A program made the translations under genes and the position numbers. The notes under the pieces were generated by a model. That model worked only from the letters and a program-made list of their open reading frames with translations, searched no databases and had not been told where the DNA came from. DNA of 64,000 bases from an uncultured Collinsella sp. Lineage in GTDB: Bacteria; Actinomycetota; Coriobacteriia; Coriobacteriales; Coriobacteriaceae. Location of the stretch: contig UQLD01000011.1 of NCBI GenBank assembly GCA_900541855.1, positions 1-64,000 on the forward strand, in the 5' to 3' direction. This document shows positions 28,201 to 36,584 of the stretch, piece after piece (within the stretch, counting starts at the first letter, position 1; the number at the start of each line of letters is the position of its first letter).

Positions 28201-28988
28201 TGTTCCCCGGCAACAACTGCGAGTACGACAGCGCCCGCGCCTTCCGTGCCGCCGGTGCCGAGGCCGACACCTTCGTGATCAACAACCTCACGCCCGAGGC
28301 CGTCGCCGAGAGCACCCACGAGCTTGCCCGCCGCATCCGTGCAAGCCAGATCGTTATGATCCCCGGCGGCTTCTCGGGCGGCGACGAGCCCGACGGCTCT
28401 GCCAAGTTCATCACGGCGTTCTTCCGCGCTCCCGAGGTCACCGAGGCAGTCCGCGACCTGCTCAAGGCCCGCGATGGCCTGATGCTGGGCATCTGCAACG
28501 GCTTCCAGGCCCTGATCAAGCTCGGCCTGGTGCCCTACGGCGACATCGTCGACGCCACGCCCGATGCGCCCACGTTGACGTTCAACACCATCGGTCGCCA
28601 CCAGAGCCGTCTGGTGCGCACCCGCATCTCGTCCAACTTGTCCCCGTGGCTGTCGCAGTGCAGCCTGGACGACCCCTATACCGTCGCCATCAGCCACGGC
28701 GAGGGCCGCTTTGTCGCCAATGACGAAGTGCTCGCCCAGCTGATCGCCAACGGCCAGGTCGCCACGCAGTACGTGGGCGAGAACGGCAAACCCAGCATGG
28801 ACCTTTCCGTCAACCCCAACGGCTCCGCACTCGCCATCGAGGGCATCACGAGCCCCGACGGCCGTGTCCTGGGCAAGATGGGCCATGCCGAGCGTCGCGG
28901 CGACAACCTGTACTGCAACGTGCCCGAGCATGTCCCCGGCGACAAATTCATGCCGATCTTTGAGAGCGGCGTAGCCTACTTCGCTTAA
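25242..28988 (+). CDS. purL: phosphoribosylformylglycinamidine synthase, single-chain
   Basis: ATP- and glutamine-dependent conversion of FGAR to FGAM, fourth step of purine synthesis. 1,248 residues. Blocks seen: DTYWSDHCRHTTFG near residue 208, KNETHNHPTEIEPFGG and TCVGGAIRDPLSGR for nucleotide binding, and a C-terminal class I glutaminase with PVFPGNNCEYD, the nucleophile Cys in GICNGFQAL, and His/Glu in SHGEGRF. The glutaminase is fused, unlike the Bacillus PurS/PurQ/PurL split. ATG 25242 (MVSRIYVEKKPG) follows CAGGAAGG; upstream codons are not used. No other pur gene is nearby. Confidence 0.96.
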   Translation: MVSRIYVEKKPGFDVEAQQLKGELTEILGIKGIEALRIINRYDVEGIDEELFRSCVPTVFSEPQVDVTYDELPASDGAVFAVEFLPGQFDQRADSASECVQLISQGERPAVRSAKVYMISGALDEAAIDAIKHYVVNPVEARIASLDLPETLYMETPEPQPVEVLDGFRELDEAGLAAFISERGLAMDEADIAFCQQYFRDEDRDPTITEIRVIDTYWSDHCRHTTFGTVLDDVTIDDAVVQQAFDRYMEMRHELGRDAKPVCLMDMGTIGAKYLKKTGVMTDVDESEEINACTVKVKVDVDGEDQDWLFLFKNETHNHPTEIEPFGGAATCVGGAIRDPLSGRSYVYQAMRVTGAGDPTVPVSETLEGKLPQRKLVTTAAAGYSSYGNQIGLATGQVNELYHPGYVAKRMEVGAVVGATPANHVRRECPAPTDKIILLGGRTGRDGIGGATGSSKTQNTESIETSGAEVQKGNAPVERKLQRLFRRGDACRLIKRCNDFGAGGVSVAVGELADGLYVDLDTVTKKYDGLDGTELAISESQERMACAVADGDVEEFMGYAAEENLEATVIAEVTAEPRMRMAWNGVAIVDLSREFLNSNGAPKHQVAHVCARSVWQPSWAGTTLAERMTSLVTDLNVASNKGLSERFDSTIGAATVLMPFGGKTQLTPSSAMVAKFPVGGETTTASAMAWGFNPYLMEADQFAGAYLSVVESIAKLVAAGFEHKRAYLSFQEYFERLRTEAERWGKPTAAVLGALMAQVDLGAGAIGGKDSMSGSFEDETGELNVPPTLISFAVAVGKAARAVSPEFKGLTHRVVRIAPATYGEDYRPDAQQLLAAFDAVEALTATGNALAISTPGYGCGAESLFKMCVGNQIGIELAEDVDVESLFTPLYGSFIVELAEDAELPEVADGVVVEPLGTTVEGYVIDTGSEVIELAELQEAWESGIEGVFAYRSAGETPEVETIDFRAKDIHVYGGAKIARPRVIIPVFPGNNCEYDSARAFRAAGAEADTFVINNLTPEAVAESTHELARRIRASQIVMIPGGFSGGDEPDGSAKFITAFFRAPEVTEAVRDLLKARDGLMLGICNGFQALIKLGLVPYGDIVDATPDAPTLTFNTIGRHQSRLVRTRISSNLSPWLSQCSLDDPYTVAISHGEGRFVANDEVLAQLIANGQVATQYVGENGKPSMDLSVNPNGSALAIEGITSPDGRVLGKMGHAERRGDNLYCNVPEHVPGDKFMPIFESGVAYFA

Positions 28989-29025
28989 TACGTTTCCATC
29001 GGGTACAATCCCCTCGGGTAACAAC

Positions 29026-29062
29026 ACCCGCCACCGGCACCCCCGGTGGCGGGTTCTTTTTT
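29026..29062 (+). terminator. terminator of purL
   Basis: ACCCGCCACCGG pairs perfectly with CCGGTGGCGGGT, followed by TCTTTTTT. Confidence 0.92.
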
Positions 29063-29089
29063 GCTTTGCGCGTATAGGAGAAGGACATC

Positions 29090-30025
29090 ATGGAAAGCCG
29101 CAAGCCGTATCTCGCCACCCTGCCCGGACTCATCCTGGGCTGTCTCGTTTGCTGCGCGCTCTGGGGCTCCGCCTTCCCCTGCATCAAGATCGGCTACGGC
29201 CTCTTTGGTATTCCCGCGCACGACAGCGCCTCGCAGCTGCTCTTCGCGGGCCTGCGCTTCACCCTTGCCGGCATGCTGGTCATTGTTGGCATGAGCGTGG
29301 CCCAGCGCCGACCGCTCGTTCCGCAAGCGCGCGATATCAAGCCCATCTGCATCTTGTCGCTCTTCCAGACTATCGGGCAGTACTTCTTTTTCTACCTGGG
29401 CCTCTCGCGCGCCAGCGCCATGTCGAGCTCCATCATCGAGGCCAGCGCCAACTTCCTCGCAATCCTCTTTGCCGCCCTGGCATTTCACACCGAGAAGCTC
29501 AATGCGGCCAAAGTGCTCGGCTGCGTACTGGGCTTTGCCGGCGTCGCGCTCGTCAACCTTTCGGGCGCGGACGGCACCTTTGGCTTTACGCTCGACGGCG
29601 AGGGTTTTATCCTAGCCTCCACCGTCGCGGGTGCCCTTTCGACCTGCCTGATCGGTATCTTCTCGCGTGAGCACGACGGCGTCTTGCTTGCCGGGTGGCA
29701 GTTCTTGGTCGGCGGCCTGGTCCTCACCGCCATCGGCTTTTTGATGGGTGGCGCGCTCTCCCCCACGGCGATTGCCCCCGCCATCGCGCTCATCATCTAC
29801 ATGGCGCTTATCTCCGCGGTCGCCTACTCGCTGTGGTCGCGCCTGCTTGCCGTCAACCCCGTCAGCCGCGTCTCGGTCTTTGGGTTTATGAACCCCGTCT
29901 TTGGTGTGCTGCTGAGCGCGCTGCTGCTCGGCGAGGGCGCTGGCACGAGCCCCATTACCGTCATCGTTGCCCTGCTGTTGGTCTGCGGCGGCATCATCAT
30001 CGTCAACAAACCCAAAAAAGCCTAG
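29090..30025 (+). CDS. EamA/DMT family permease
   Basis: 311 residues with ten predicted membrane segments in two EamA repeats. CCALWGSAFPCIKIGYG at the start and VNPVSRVSVFGFMNPVFGVLLSALLLGEG near the end are the usual repeat signatures. DMT permeases export amino acids or other metabolites; specificity is not visible. AGGAGAAGG precedes the ATG. Single gene. Confidence 0.88.
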   Translation: MESRKPYLATLPGLILGCLVCCALWGSAFPCIKIGYGLFGIPAHDSASQLLFAGLRFTLAGMLVIVGMSVAQRRPLVPQARDIKPICILSLFQTIGQYFFFYLGLSRASAMSSSIIEASANFLAILFAALAFHTEKLNAAKVLGCVLGFAGVALVNLSGADGTFGFTLDGEGFILASTVAGALSTCLIGIFSREHDGVLLAGWQFLVGGLVLTAIGFLMGGALSPTAIAPAIALIIYMALISAVAYSLWSRLLAVNPVSRVSVFGFMNPVFGVLLSALLLGEGAGTSPITVIVALLLVCGGIIIVNKPKKA

Positions 30026-30090
30026 CGAGCTCACCTTTTTAAAGAGGGCGTTCGCACACTTTAGCTTAATGGAATACATCGATGAGCTGA

Positions 30091-30124
30091 GGGCCGCCAC
30101 GCACGCAAGCGTGCGACCCTTTTC
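30091..30124 (+). terminator. probable terminator downstream of the DMT permease
   Basis: GCACG-CAAG-CGTGC core with flanking GGG/CCC and a following TTTTCC. Confidence 0.5.
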
Positions 30125-31267
30125 CTAGCGTATCTGGATGCCGGCTTTCTTTTTCTCGGCCTTGACGCGGTAGAGCTCCGCATCGGCAGCGCGAAGTAAG
30201 TCTTGCCAGGTATCAACACTATCGCCGACCCGCGCGCAACCGATGGACATCCGCAATGCATACGGCACCTCGGCATGCGCGAGCTCGTCGTTGATTGTCG
30301 CGCACAGATGCATGATATCCTGTTCCGCCGCTGCCTTTTGGAGCACCACGAACTCATCGCCACCATAACGCGCGATAAAGCCACCAGACGCCGAGCAGAC
30401 CTCTTTGAGCGCAGCGGATATTACCTGAAGAGCATGGTCGCCCTCCACATGTCCATAGCGATTGTTAATCTGCTTAAAGCCGTCGGCGTCCATCATAAGC
30501 AGATATACATCTTCGGCCTGATCCACATTTGAAAAGAGCGACAGCATATAGGTTTCAAAACGGTTCCGGTTGTTGAGTCCAGTCAACGGGTCAGTCGAGA
30601 TCAGTTGCTCCTGGCAGATGATATAGAGCAGCAACATGCTAATCATTATGCCGACACAAAGGCCAGGCACCGAGTATACGATCTGAAAGGTACCGCCCAC
30701 CAGAGCGGGAACCGCAAAAAAGGCGAGGGTGCGATAAATGGCCTTCTTTTGCAGGCTTTCGACTTTTCGAGCCTGAATAAAGGCATGTAAGGACGTATAT
30801 ATGACGTAGCAGTAGCTAACGATAGGCTGAATCATATAAAGCGCTCCGCGACGATATACGCCCCGCGCATCGATATAGAACATAGCGTGCGTCCAGTAGC
30901 TGGTAAATGCCAGAACGACCACCAATGCGGTTGGCAACGTTAAAAGTACCACCCTATAGGGCGTGGTCAGGAGCCGTGAGCCCTGCATCGTCTCGGAATA
31001 GAAAAACCAAATGAGGCACGCGATGGCGAACAGCGAAAACGAAACCGCGTTGGAAATCCAGTTGGCCGTGATGCCTACAGGAGTGCTCACGCCGTCCGAG
31101 AGCGTCCAGATCATATCGAAGAAAATGTAGGCAGCAGACGTGTAGCCCAGCATGCTAAACAAAAGCTGCTGGGTGCTCGAGAACAGGGAGCGACGGCTTC
31201 GTACGGCAAGTCCGATAAGAATAATCATGCACAGCAGGAATATCTCGATCTTGAGTGCCTTTACCAC
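30125..31267 (-). CDS. membrane GGDEF diguanylate cyclase
   Basis: About 380 residues. The N-terminal ~215 residues hold seven probable membrane helices, a likely sensory module. DPLTGLNNRNRFE opens the GGDEF domain and RYGGDEFVVL (GGDEF at about 302-306) keeps all catalytic residues, so it should make cyclic di-GMP from GTP. No RxxD inhibitory site is seen five residues before GGDEF. The first in-frame TTG lies ahead of the GGGAGGG site, so GTG 31267 (VVKALKIEIFLL) is the preferred start. Confidence 0.9.
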   Translation of the reverse strand: MVKALKIEIFLLCMIILIGLAVRSRRSLFSSTQQLLFSMLGYTSAAYIFFDMIWTLSDGVSTPVGITANWISNAVSFSLFAIACLIWFFYSETMQGSRLLTTPYRVVLLTLPTALVVVLAFTSYWTHAMFYIDARGVYRRGALYMIQPIVSYCYVIYTSLHAFIQARKVESLQKKAIYRTLAFFAVPALVGGTFQIVYSVPGLCVGIMISMLLLYIICQEQLISTDPLTGLNNRNRFETYMLSLFSNVDQAEDVYLLMMDADGFKQINNRYGHVEGDHALQVISAALKEVCSASGGFIARYGGDEFVVLQKAAAEQDIMHLCATINDELAHAEVPYALRMSIGCARVGDSVDTWQDLLRAADAELYRVKAEKKKAGIQIR

Positions 31268-31354
31268 TAGACGCCCTCCCTTCAATATCCAAGTGGCCAG
31301 AATCGCCCAATTCGAATCTGGGCAACAAACACCCCCTACTCCGCAGGGGTAAGG

Positions 31355-31390
31355 GGAATAATAGCAGAGCGACCGAACGTCACTGCAAGA
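31355..31390 (-). promoter_or_regulatory. probable promoter of the diguanylate cyclase
   Basis: On the minus strand TTGCAG and TATTAT are separated by 19 bp, about 90 bp before the GTG start. The -10 is good; the spacing is long. Confidence 0.4.
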
Positions 31391-31455
31391 CAGCTCTCGT
31401 TCGGGCGCTCAAACGGCGCGAGTTGCACGCCGGAATCATTGATGGGTATCGATTG

Positions 31456-32478
31456 CTACTCGCCATCGATGTCGGTCGCGACAGCCTCTTCGATGGCCTC
31501 GACACCGGCAGGCGGCAGGTCTTCCTTGCTCTGGCAGAACTTCTTATCGACCCAGCCGGTCAGAATCGGGGCCATGATTGCCGTGATGATGACGGCAGTG
31601 GCGATCTGCGCATACGCGGTGGGCGCAAGCTCGGCATAGCGCGGAGCGACCTCGGCGAGGGCGACCGGCGTGGTCATGGCCGTGCCGGCAATGGTGGAAC
31701 ATGCCACAGCCGCCTTACCATTGCCGCCACACAGGCGCTCGAAGGCAAAGGTAATGGGACCGACGATAAAGAGCGTGATGAGGCCCAGCAGGATGCCCGA
31801 AATGCCACCGGCGATGAAGCTCGAAAGGCTCATGGACGCACCGAGCTGAAAACCAATTACAGCGATCGCGGGATTGGCGCCGGGAACCAGCAGGTTCTTG
31901 ATAAACGGGAACAAGTTGCCCAGGACCATGCCGATAACAAGCGGCAGGATGGATCCGATGATGGTGCCGACGGGGATGTTGGCGAGACCCGAAACACCAA
32001 GGATGATCATCGTGACGGCGGGGCCGGCCGTAAAGAACAGGATACCGACAGCGCCCTGCTCGGACTCATCGCCGAACTCGCCCATGATGCCCGTATAGAG
32101 CGCCATGTTGCAAAACGTAATGCCGCCGATGATGGAAACCGAGCTCAGGCCTAAAAAGTTATCGTTAAAGAAGTACGCGACGTCCAGACCCAGCGCGGCT
32201 GCCACTACAAGCTTAGGAATCAGCACGACGATGCCGGTCTTGATGGCGCCCGGCGTGGACTTAAAGCTGATGCCGGCGCCCACGAACAGCAAGATCGCGG
32301 CAACGATGGTGTTGGAGCCGCCGCGGCAGGCAGCCGTAAAGAAGCCGCCGACCTCAAAGACCTGCGGGCAGAAGGTATTGAGCAAAAGGCCGACGATCAT
32401 CGGATAGATCATGATGTCGCCCGGGATGCGCGGGACCTTGAATTTCTTTTGCTCGCTGGCGGTCGCTTCCTGTGCCAT
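31456..32478 (-). CDS. kdgT: 2-keto-3-deoxygluconate permease family transporter
   Basis: 340 residues from ATG 32478 (MAQEATASEQKKFKVPRIPG), which has a GGGGG site; ten more upstream codons are ignored. About ten membrane segments. The start RIPGDIMIYPMIVGLLLNTFCPQ, the block GGSNTIVAAILLFVGAGI, and STIAGTAMTTPVALAEVAPRY match the KdgT family, which imports 2-keto-3-deoxygluconate from pectin breakdown with protons. No KDG kinase or aldolase is nearby, so the substrate is unproven. Confidence 0.85.
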   Translation of the reverse strand: MAQEATASEQKKFKVPRIPGDIMIYPMIVGLLLNTFCPQVFEVGGFFTAACRGGSNTIVAAILLFVGAGISFKSTPGAIKTGIVVLIPKLVVAAALGLDVAYFFNDNFLGLSSVSIIGGITFCNMALYTGIMGEFGDESEQGAVGILFFTAGPAVTMIILGVSGLANIPVGTIIGSILPLVIGMVLGNLFPFIKNLLVPGANPAIAVIGFQLGASMSLSSFIAGGISGILLGLITLFIVGPITFAFERLCGGNGKAAVACSTIAGTAMTTPVALAEVAPRYAELAPTAYAQIATAVIITAIMAPILTGWVDKKFCQSKEDLPPAGVEAIEEAVATDIDGE

Positions 32479-32619
32479 GAAACCCCCATTTCCGCTGACG
32501 CAGAACAAAAGCCCACGTCACGCTTTGCTACAGTAAAGTTTGACCATGGTACCAGAAGAAGCAGACCGCCTCGGTGAGAAATTCGATTCGTTAGGCCGGG
32601 ACGATAACGCGTCCTGCTC

Positions 32620-32943
32620 CTATACGAGGCTCAAAACGATATAGAACACGATGCCCGAAACGCAGCACCACAACATCGACTTTGTCTTGATTGCCACCGC
32701 CACGACGCCGGTGGCCGCAATCCAGGGAACCAAGGCAGGCCAGAGTCCCGCGTCGAACGCGCCGGGGTTCACCAAGTCGTTGGCGACCAGCGCGGCAAAG
32801 GCAGCGGGCGGGATATAGCCCAGGGCCTCGGTAATGCGGGGCGACAGGGTCCGCCCGCGCAAGGCGAACGCCGGCGCGATGCGAAAGAACGCGATAGCAG
32901 CCCACGACGACAGCCACAGAACCAAGAACTCGTTAGCGGGCAT
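32620..32943 (-). CDS. azlD: AzlD-type branched-chain amino-acid exporter subunit
   Basis: 107 residues with four hydrophobic segments, the usual AzlD size. FRIAPAFALRGRTLSPRITEALGYIPPAAFAALVAND, read in parts, is the family core. The true start is ATG 32943 (MPANEFLVLW); the longer open frame is a shadow of azlC. It overlaps the azlC end by 11 bp. With AzlC it likely exports branched-chain amino acids. Confidence 0.9.
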   Translation of the reverse strand: MPANEFLVLWLSSWAAIAFFRIAPAFALRGRTLSPRITEALGYIPPAAFAALVANDLVNPGAFDAGLWPALVPWIAATGVVAVAIKTKSMLWCCVSGIVFYIVLSLV

Positions 32944-33625
32944 CGCGGGCACCTCTTCCGTCAAATACAGCATCGCACGCCAGCGCAATGGCAATGCCGA
33001 CCACGACGCTTGCCGGCACGGCAATATTCGCGAGGCCCAAGAACTTGCATACGGCGACGGACACCGCGCCCGAAACCGCCGCGACAACGTTACCGCGCGA
33101 CAGCCGCTGCGAAAAGAGCAGGCAGATAAAGAGCGAGGTGCAGACAAAGGCTGCAATGGCGGTGGGAACATCGACAACGGCGCCGACGATGGCGCCCATC
33201 GTACACGAAACGCCCCATGTTGCGATGAGGATTACGTTGAGCACAAAGGACTCGCGCGGGCCCCAATCCTCCCCTTCAACCAACTTGGCAAGCGAGATGC
33301 CATATGCCTCCTCGGTAAGTGTCGCGGCAACAGCCAGCGTCTGACGCTTCGAGGCACCCCTCAGATGCGGTGCGATCGATGCCGAGTAAAGCGCAAAGCG
33401 CGAGGAGATTGCGGCGACGCTCGCGACGATCGATGCTGCAGGCACACCCGCCAGCCACAGGTTGCAGATCATAAACTGGCCGCTGCCCGTCACAAACGTA
33501 CTGCTTAGAGCAAAGACCATCCAGGGCTCCATTCCCGTCTGCCCCATGATCATTCCGCACGGCGCGCCTATTGCAACATAGGTAAGCATCACTGGCCAGA
33601 CGGTTCTAACGATTTTGAGCACCAT
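32933..33625 (-). CDS. azlC: AzlC family branched-chain amino-acid exporter
   Basis: 230 residues with about six to seven membrane segments. VAIGAPCGMIMGQTG, STFVTGSGQFMICNLWLAG, FALYSASIAPHLRG and TEEAYGISLA are AzlC signatures. It is the large subunit of the AzlCD exporter. The start ATG 33625 (MVLKIVRTVWPVM) is chosen over an upstream one that lacks a ribosome site. Forms a two-gene operon with azlD. Confidence 0.92.
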   Translation of the reverse strand: MVLKIVRTVWPVMLTYVAIGAPCGMIMGQTGMEPWMVFALSSTFVTGSGQFMICNLWLAGVPAASIVASVAAISSRFALYSASIAPHLRGASKRQTLAVAATLTEEAYGISLAKLVEGEDWGPRESFVLNVILIATWGVSCTMGAIVGAVVDVPTAIAAFVCTSLFICLLFSQRLSRGNVVAAVSGAVSVAVCKFLGLANIAVPASVVVGIAIALACDAVFDGRGARDAR

Positions 33626-33751
33626 ACGCTTCTCATCCTGACAAGGTCTCCGAGCCGCATGTAGCGACACGGCAGAATCATCATCCGGCAGCAACCGAGT
33701 TCACCTACAATTGCCACCGGATCGAAAGACACAACTTTTTAGGAAGTCATT

Positions 33752-34564
33752 ATGACAGCTATCGATCGAGACCGGGCGCGCGCGGCCTTCAAAAGCTACA
33801 CCGATGCCTACGACGCCACCAACCCACGCATCGCGCTCAAAATCGAGCATACGTACCACGTGGCCGAGGCATGCGATGCCGTAGCGCGCGAGCAGGGCTG
33901 GTCGTCAGAAGATATTGACCTGGCATGGCTTTGCGGCCTGCTACACGATATGGGCCGCTTTGAGCAGCTGCGACGCTGGGACACCTTTAAGGACGCCGAG
34001 AGCATGAGCCATGCGGCGCTGGGCATCGAGGTCCTCTTTGGCGAGAATCCCGCCGATGCACCCGCCGTAACGAGCATCCGCGACTTTATCGATGACCCGG
34101 CAGAAGATGAGCTCATCCGAGCGAGCATTGCCTATCACAGCGATTTCCGTCTACCCGCGCAGCTCGACGAGCGCACGCGGAGCTTCTGCGATATCGTGCG
34201 CGATGGCGACAAGATCGACATTATGCGCACCATCGCCGACAGCACTGTCGACACTATCCTCAAGGTGGACGAGAAGACGTTTCTCGGCAGCCGTTTCTCG
34301 TCGCCGACACTTGCCGCCTTTGACGAGCACCGCTGCGTCGCACGCGATGAGCGCGATGAGCCCGCCGACTTCTTGGTGGGGCTTATCTGCTTTATGTTTG
34401 AGCTCGTCTATCCAGCAAGCCGCGCGCTGGCGCGCGAACAGGGCGATATCCACCGCCTGCTCGACGCGCCCTTTGGCATTACGCGGCCCTTTACCGATCC
34501 CGCCACACAGGCGACCTGGGAGCGCCTCAAGAACGAGACGCGCTCCTGGCTGGCGCGTGCCTAG
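33752..34564 (+). CDS. HD domain hydrolase
   Basis: 270 residues. Metal-binding HD set: His33 in HTYHVAEAC, His65-Asp66 in GLLHDMGRF, and an Asp in VRDGDKIDIM. Such proteins are phosphohydrolases acting on nucleotides or nucleotide signals; the substrate is unknown. Shorter and simpler than Rel, with no synthetase domain. It runs convergently into etfA and the two genes overlap by the shared CTAG, which is a stop on both strands. Confidence 0.8.
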   Translation: MTAIDRDRARAAFKSYTDAYDATNPRIALKIEHTYHVAEACDAVAREQGWSSEDIDLAWLCGLLHDMGRFEQLRRWDTFKDAESMSHAALGIEVLFGENPADAPAVTSIRDFIDDPAEDELIRASIAYHSDFRLPAQLDERTRSFCDIVRDGDKIDIMRTIADSTVDTILKVDEKTFLGSRFSSPTLAAFDEHRCVARDERDEPADFLVGLICFMFELVYPASRALAREQGDIHRLLDAPFGITRPFTDPATQATWERLKNETRSWLARA

Positions 34565-35766
34565 CGCTCAAGCTGGGCCAGCAGCTCCTCGACAACCTCG
34601 ACGGCGTCGCCGACAACCTTGTACTGGGCGGCGCCAAAGATGGGGGCATCCGGGTCCTCGTTGATGGCGATAATGCACTCCGCTCCACCGATGCCGGCAA
34701 GATGCTGGATGGCACCCGAGACACCGATACTTACGAGAAGCTTGGGCGAAACCGATACGCCCGTCTGGCCAATCTGATGGCGATACTCCAACCAGCCGGC
34801 CTCCACGACAGGGCGCGTGCAGCCAAGCTCGGCGCCAAGAGCCTCGGCGAGCTTTCGCATCAGAGGCAGGTTTTTCTTGGAGCCGATACCGCGACCCACC
34901 ACGACCAGACGCTCGGCATCGGCAATCGAGGCCTGCTGCCCCCACTCCTCGGCGGGAATCGAGATCTCAACGCGAGCTTTAACGTCATCCGCAAGCGTTA
35001 CCTGGGTGATCGTGCCGGGACGGCCGTAGTCGAAGTCGGGCGCCTTAAAGATGCCGGGACGTACCGTCGCCATCTGAGGGCGGTGGTTGGGACAAACGAT
35101 GGTAGCCATCAGGTTGCCGCCAAACGCCGGGCGCGTCTGCTGCAGCAGGCCCGCCTCCGTATCCATCGAAAGCACGGTGCAATCGGCCGTAAGACCCGTC
35201 TGCAGGCGCACGGCAACGCCAGGTGCCAGCTCGCGGCCAAAGGCGGTCGCGCCGTACAGAATAGCCTCGGGCTTGCGCTCGGCTACCAAATCGCAGATCA
35301 GGCGGGCGTAAACCTCTGCATCGTTTTGGCGCAGGCGCTCGTCGCGACAGACCATAATTTCGTCGGCGCCGGCGCAAACCAGATGCTCAAGCTCCTCGAG
35401 CGAGCTCTCGGGGCTCATGCCGACCAGCGCCACCAAGCGGCAGCCGCGGGCATCGGCAAGCTCGCGCCCCTTGCCCATAAGCTCATAGGCCACAGAAGCC
35501 ACCGTATCGTGCTCATCGGTCTGCACGAATACCCAAATGTCTCGATAGGCGCCAAGGTCCGCCACGCCAGTGGCCTCGTCACGCTCGATCGAGATAGCGT
35601 TGACGGGACAGGCGTCGACGCACCCGCCGCACAGAATGCAGCCGTCGGTTACGCGGGCGCAGCGGTTGGGCCGCTCGCCCTCCACCACAATGCCGCCCGA
35701 GGCGCAGGCGCGAATGCAGCGACCGCAGCCGATGCAGGCTTCGCTATCGATAATCAGTCCGCTCAT
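34561..35766 (-). CDS. etfA: electron-transfer flavoprotein alpha subunit with ferredoxin domain
   Basis: 401 residues. The N-terminus has two 4Fe-4S motifs: Cys11/14/17/21 and Cys43/46/49/53. The EtfA part follows, with the C-terminal FAD-binding region GRGIGSKKNLPLMRKL, GQTGVSVSPKLL and SIGVSGAIQHLAGI, the last typical of ETF alpha. A ferredoxin-fused EtfA next to EtfB and a GlcD-type dehydrogenase is the arrangement of the electron-confurcating lactate dehydrogenase (LctBCD) of acetogens. It would link 2-hydroxyacid oxidation with NAD+ reduction, driven by reduced ferredoxin. Last gene of the operon. Confidence 0.92.
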   Translation of the reverse strand: MSGLIIDSEACIGCGRCIRACASGGIVVEGERPNRCARVTDGCILCGGCVDACPVNAISIERDEATGVADLGAYRDIWVFVQTDEHDTVASVAYELMGKGRELADARGCRLVALVGMSPESSLEELEHLVCAGADEIMVCRDERLRQNDAEVYARLICDLVAERKPEAILYGATAFGRELAPGVAVRLQTGLTADCTVLSMDTEAGLLQQTRPAFGGNLMATIVCPNHRPQMATVRPGIFKAPDFDYGRPGTITQVTLADDVKARVEISIPAEEWGQQASIADAERLVVVGRGIGSKKNLPLMRKLAEALGAELGCTRPVVEAGWLEYRHQIGQTGVSVSPKLLVSIGVSGAIQHLAGIGGAECIIAINEDPDAPIFGAAQYKVVGDAVEVVEELLAQLER

Positions 35767-36582
35767 CTATGCCATCCCCTCGATAATCTTGGCGAGCTTT
35801 GCCGCCTGCTCGGATGCCGTGCCTTCAACGGCCTCACACGTTTGGTCACGGTCGGGCACAAACGAACGCACGACTTGCGTCGGTGAACCTGCGAGGCCGC
35901 AGCGCGAAGGGTCGGCGTTCACGTCTGCGGCTCTCACCACCCGCACGTCAGCCTCCTCAGCCGCGCGAATACCGGCGATGCTCGGCATGCGCAGCTGGCC
36001 GATCTCCTTAGCGGTCGTCATTGCACACGGCATCTCAAGATAGACCGTCTCTTCACCGGCATCACATCCGTGAACAAGCGCCAGCGAACCGCACGTCGTA
36101 AAGCCCGCGCTCTGCACGCAGCTCACGTCAGTCACGCAGGGAATCTCGAAGGCACCGGCAAGCTCGGGACCAATCTGGGCCGTATCGCCGTCCACCGCCA
36201 TCTTGCCGCAAATGAGAAGATCGAAGTCCTCATCGAGAGCCTCGATACCGCACTTGAGGGCATAGGTGGTGGCCAGGGTATCGGCACCTGCAAAGGCGCG
36301 ATCGGTTAGCAGCAGCGCGTCGTCGGCACCGCGGGCAATACAGTCGCGCAGCAGCGATTCGGTCGCGGGAATACCCATCGACACCACCGTCACGCGCACA
36401 TCCATGCCAAAGCCGATAAAGTCGTCCTTGAGCGCTAGGGCACACTCCAGGGCGCTCGCATCAAAGGGATTGATGACCGCCTGCTTGCCATCGCGCACAA
36501 TGGTATTGGTCTTGGGGTCCATTTTGACCTCGGTGCTACCCGGCACCGCCTTGACGCACACCACCATATGGAAATCGCTCAT
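35767..36582 (-). CDS. etfB: electron-transfer flavoprotein beta subunit
   Basis: About 271 residues. VVCVKAVPGSTEVKMDPKTNTIVRDG at the start, NPFDASALECALALKD and KMAVDGDTAQIGPELA are EtfB blocks; the last lies at the NAD/AMP-binding site. In bifurcating ETFs this subunit carries the bifurcating FAD. ATG 36582 follows a GGGGG site; a GTG at 36588 overlapping the upstream stop is possible. Directly followed by etfA with no gap. Confidence 0.93.
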   Translation of the reverse strand: MSDFHMVVCVKAVPGSTEVKMDPKTNTIVRDGKQAVINPFDASALECALALKDDFIGFGMDVRVTVVSMGIPATESLLRDCIARGADDALLLTDRAFAGADTLATTYALKCGIEALDEDFDLLICGKMAVDGDTAQIGPELAGAFEIPCVTDVSCVQSAGFTTCGSLALVHGCDAGEETVYLEMPCAMTTAKEIGQLRMPSIAGIRAAEEADVRVVRAADVNADPSRCGLAGSPTQVVRSFVPDRDQTCEAVEGTASEQAAKLAKIIEGMA

Positions 36583-36584
36583 CT

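Noticed and set aside
25224..29027. 1,267-codon minus-strand open frame antisense to purL
   Set aside because: It mirrors purL in a GC-rich gene with strong third-position bias; the translation is low-complexity (Gly/Val/Asp/Leu) with no motif.
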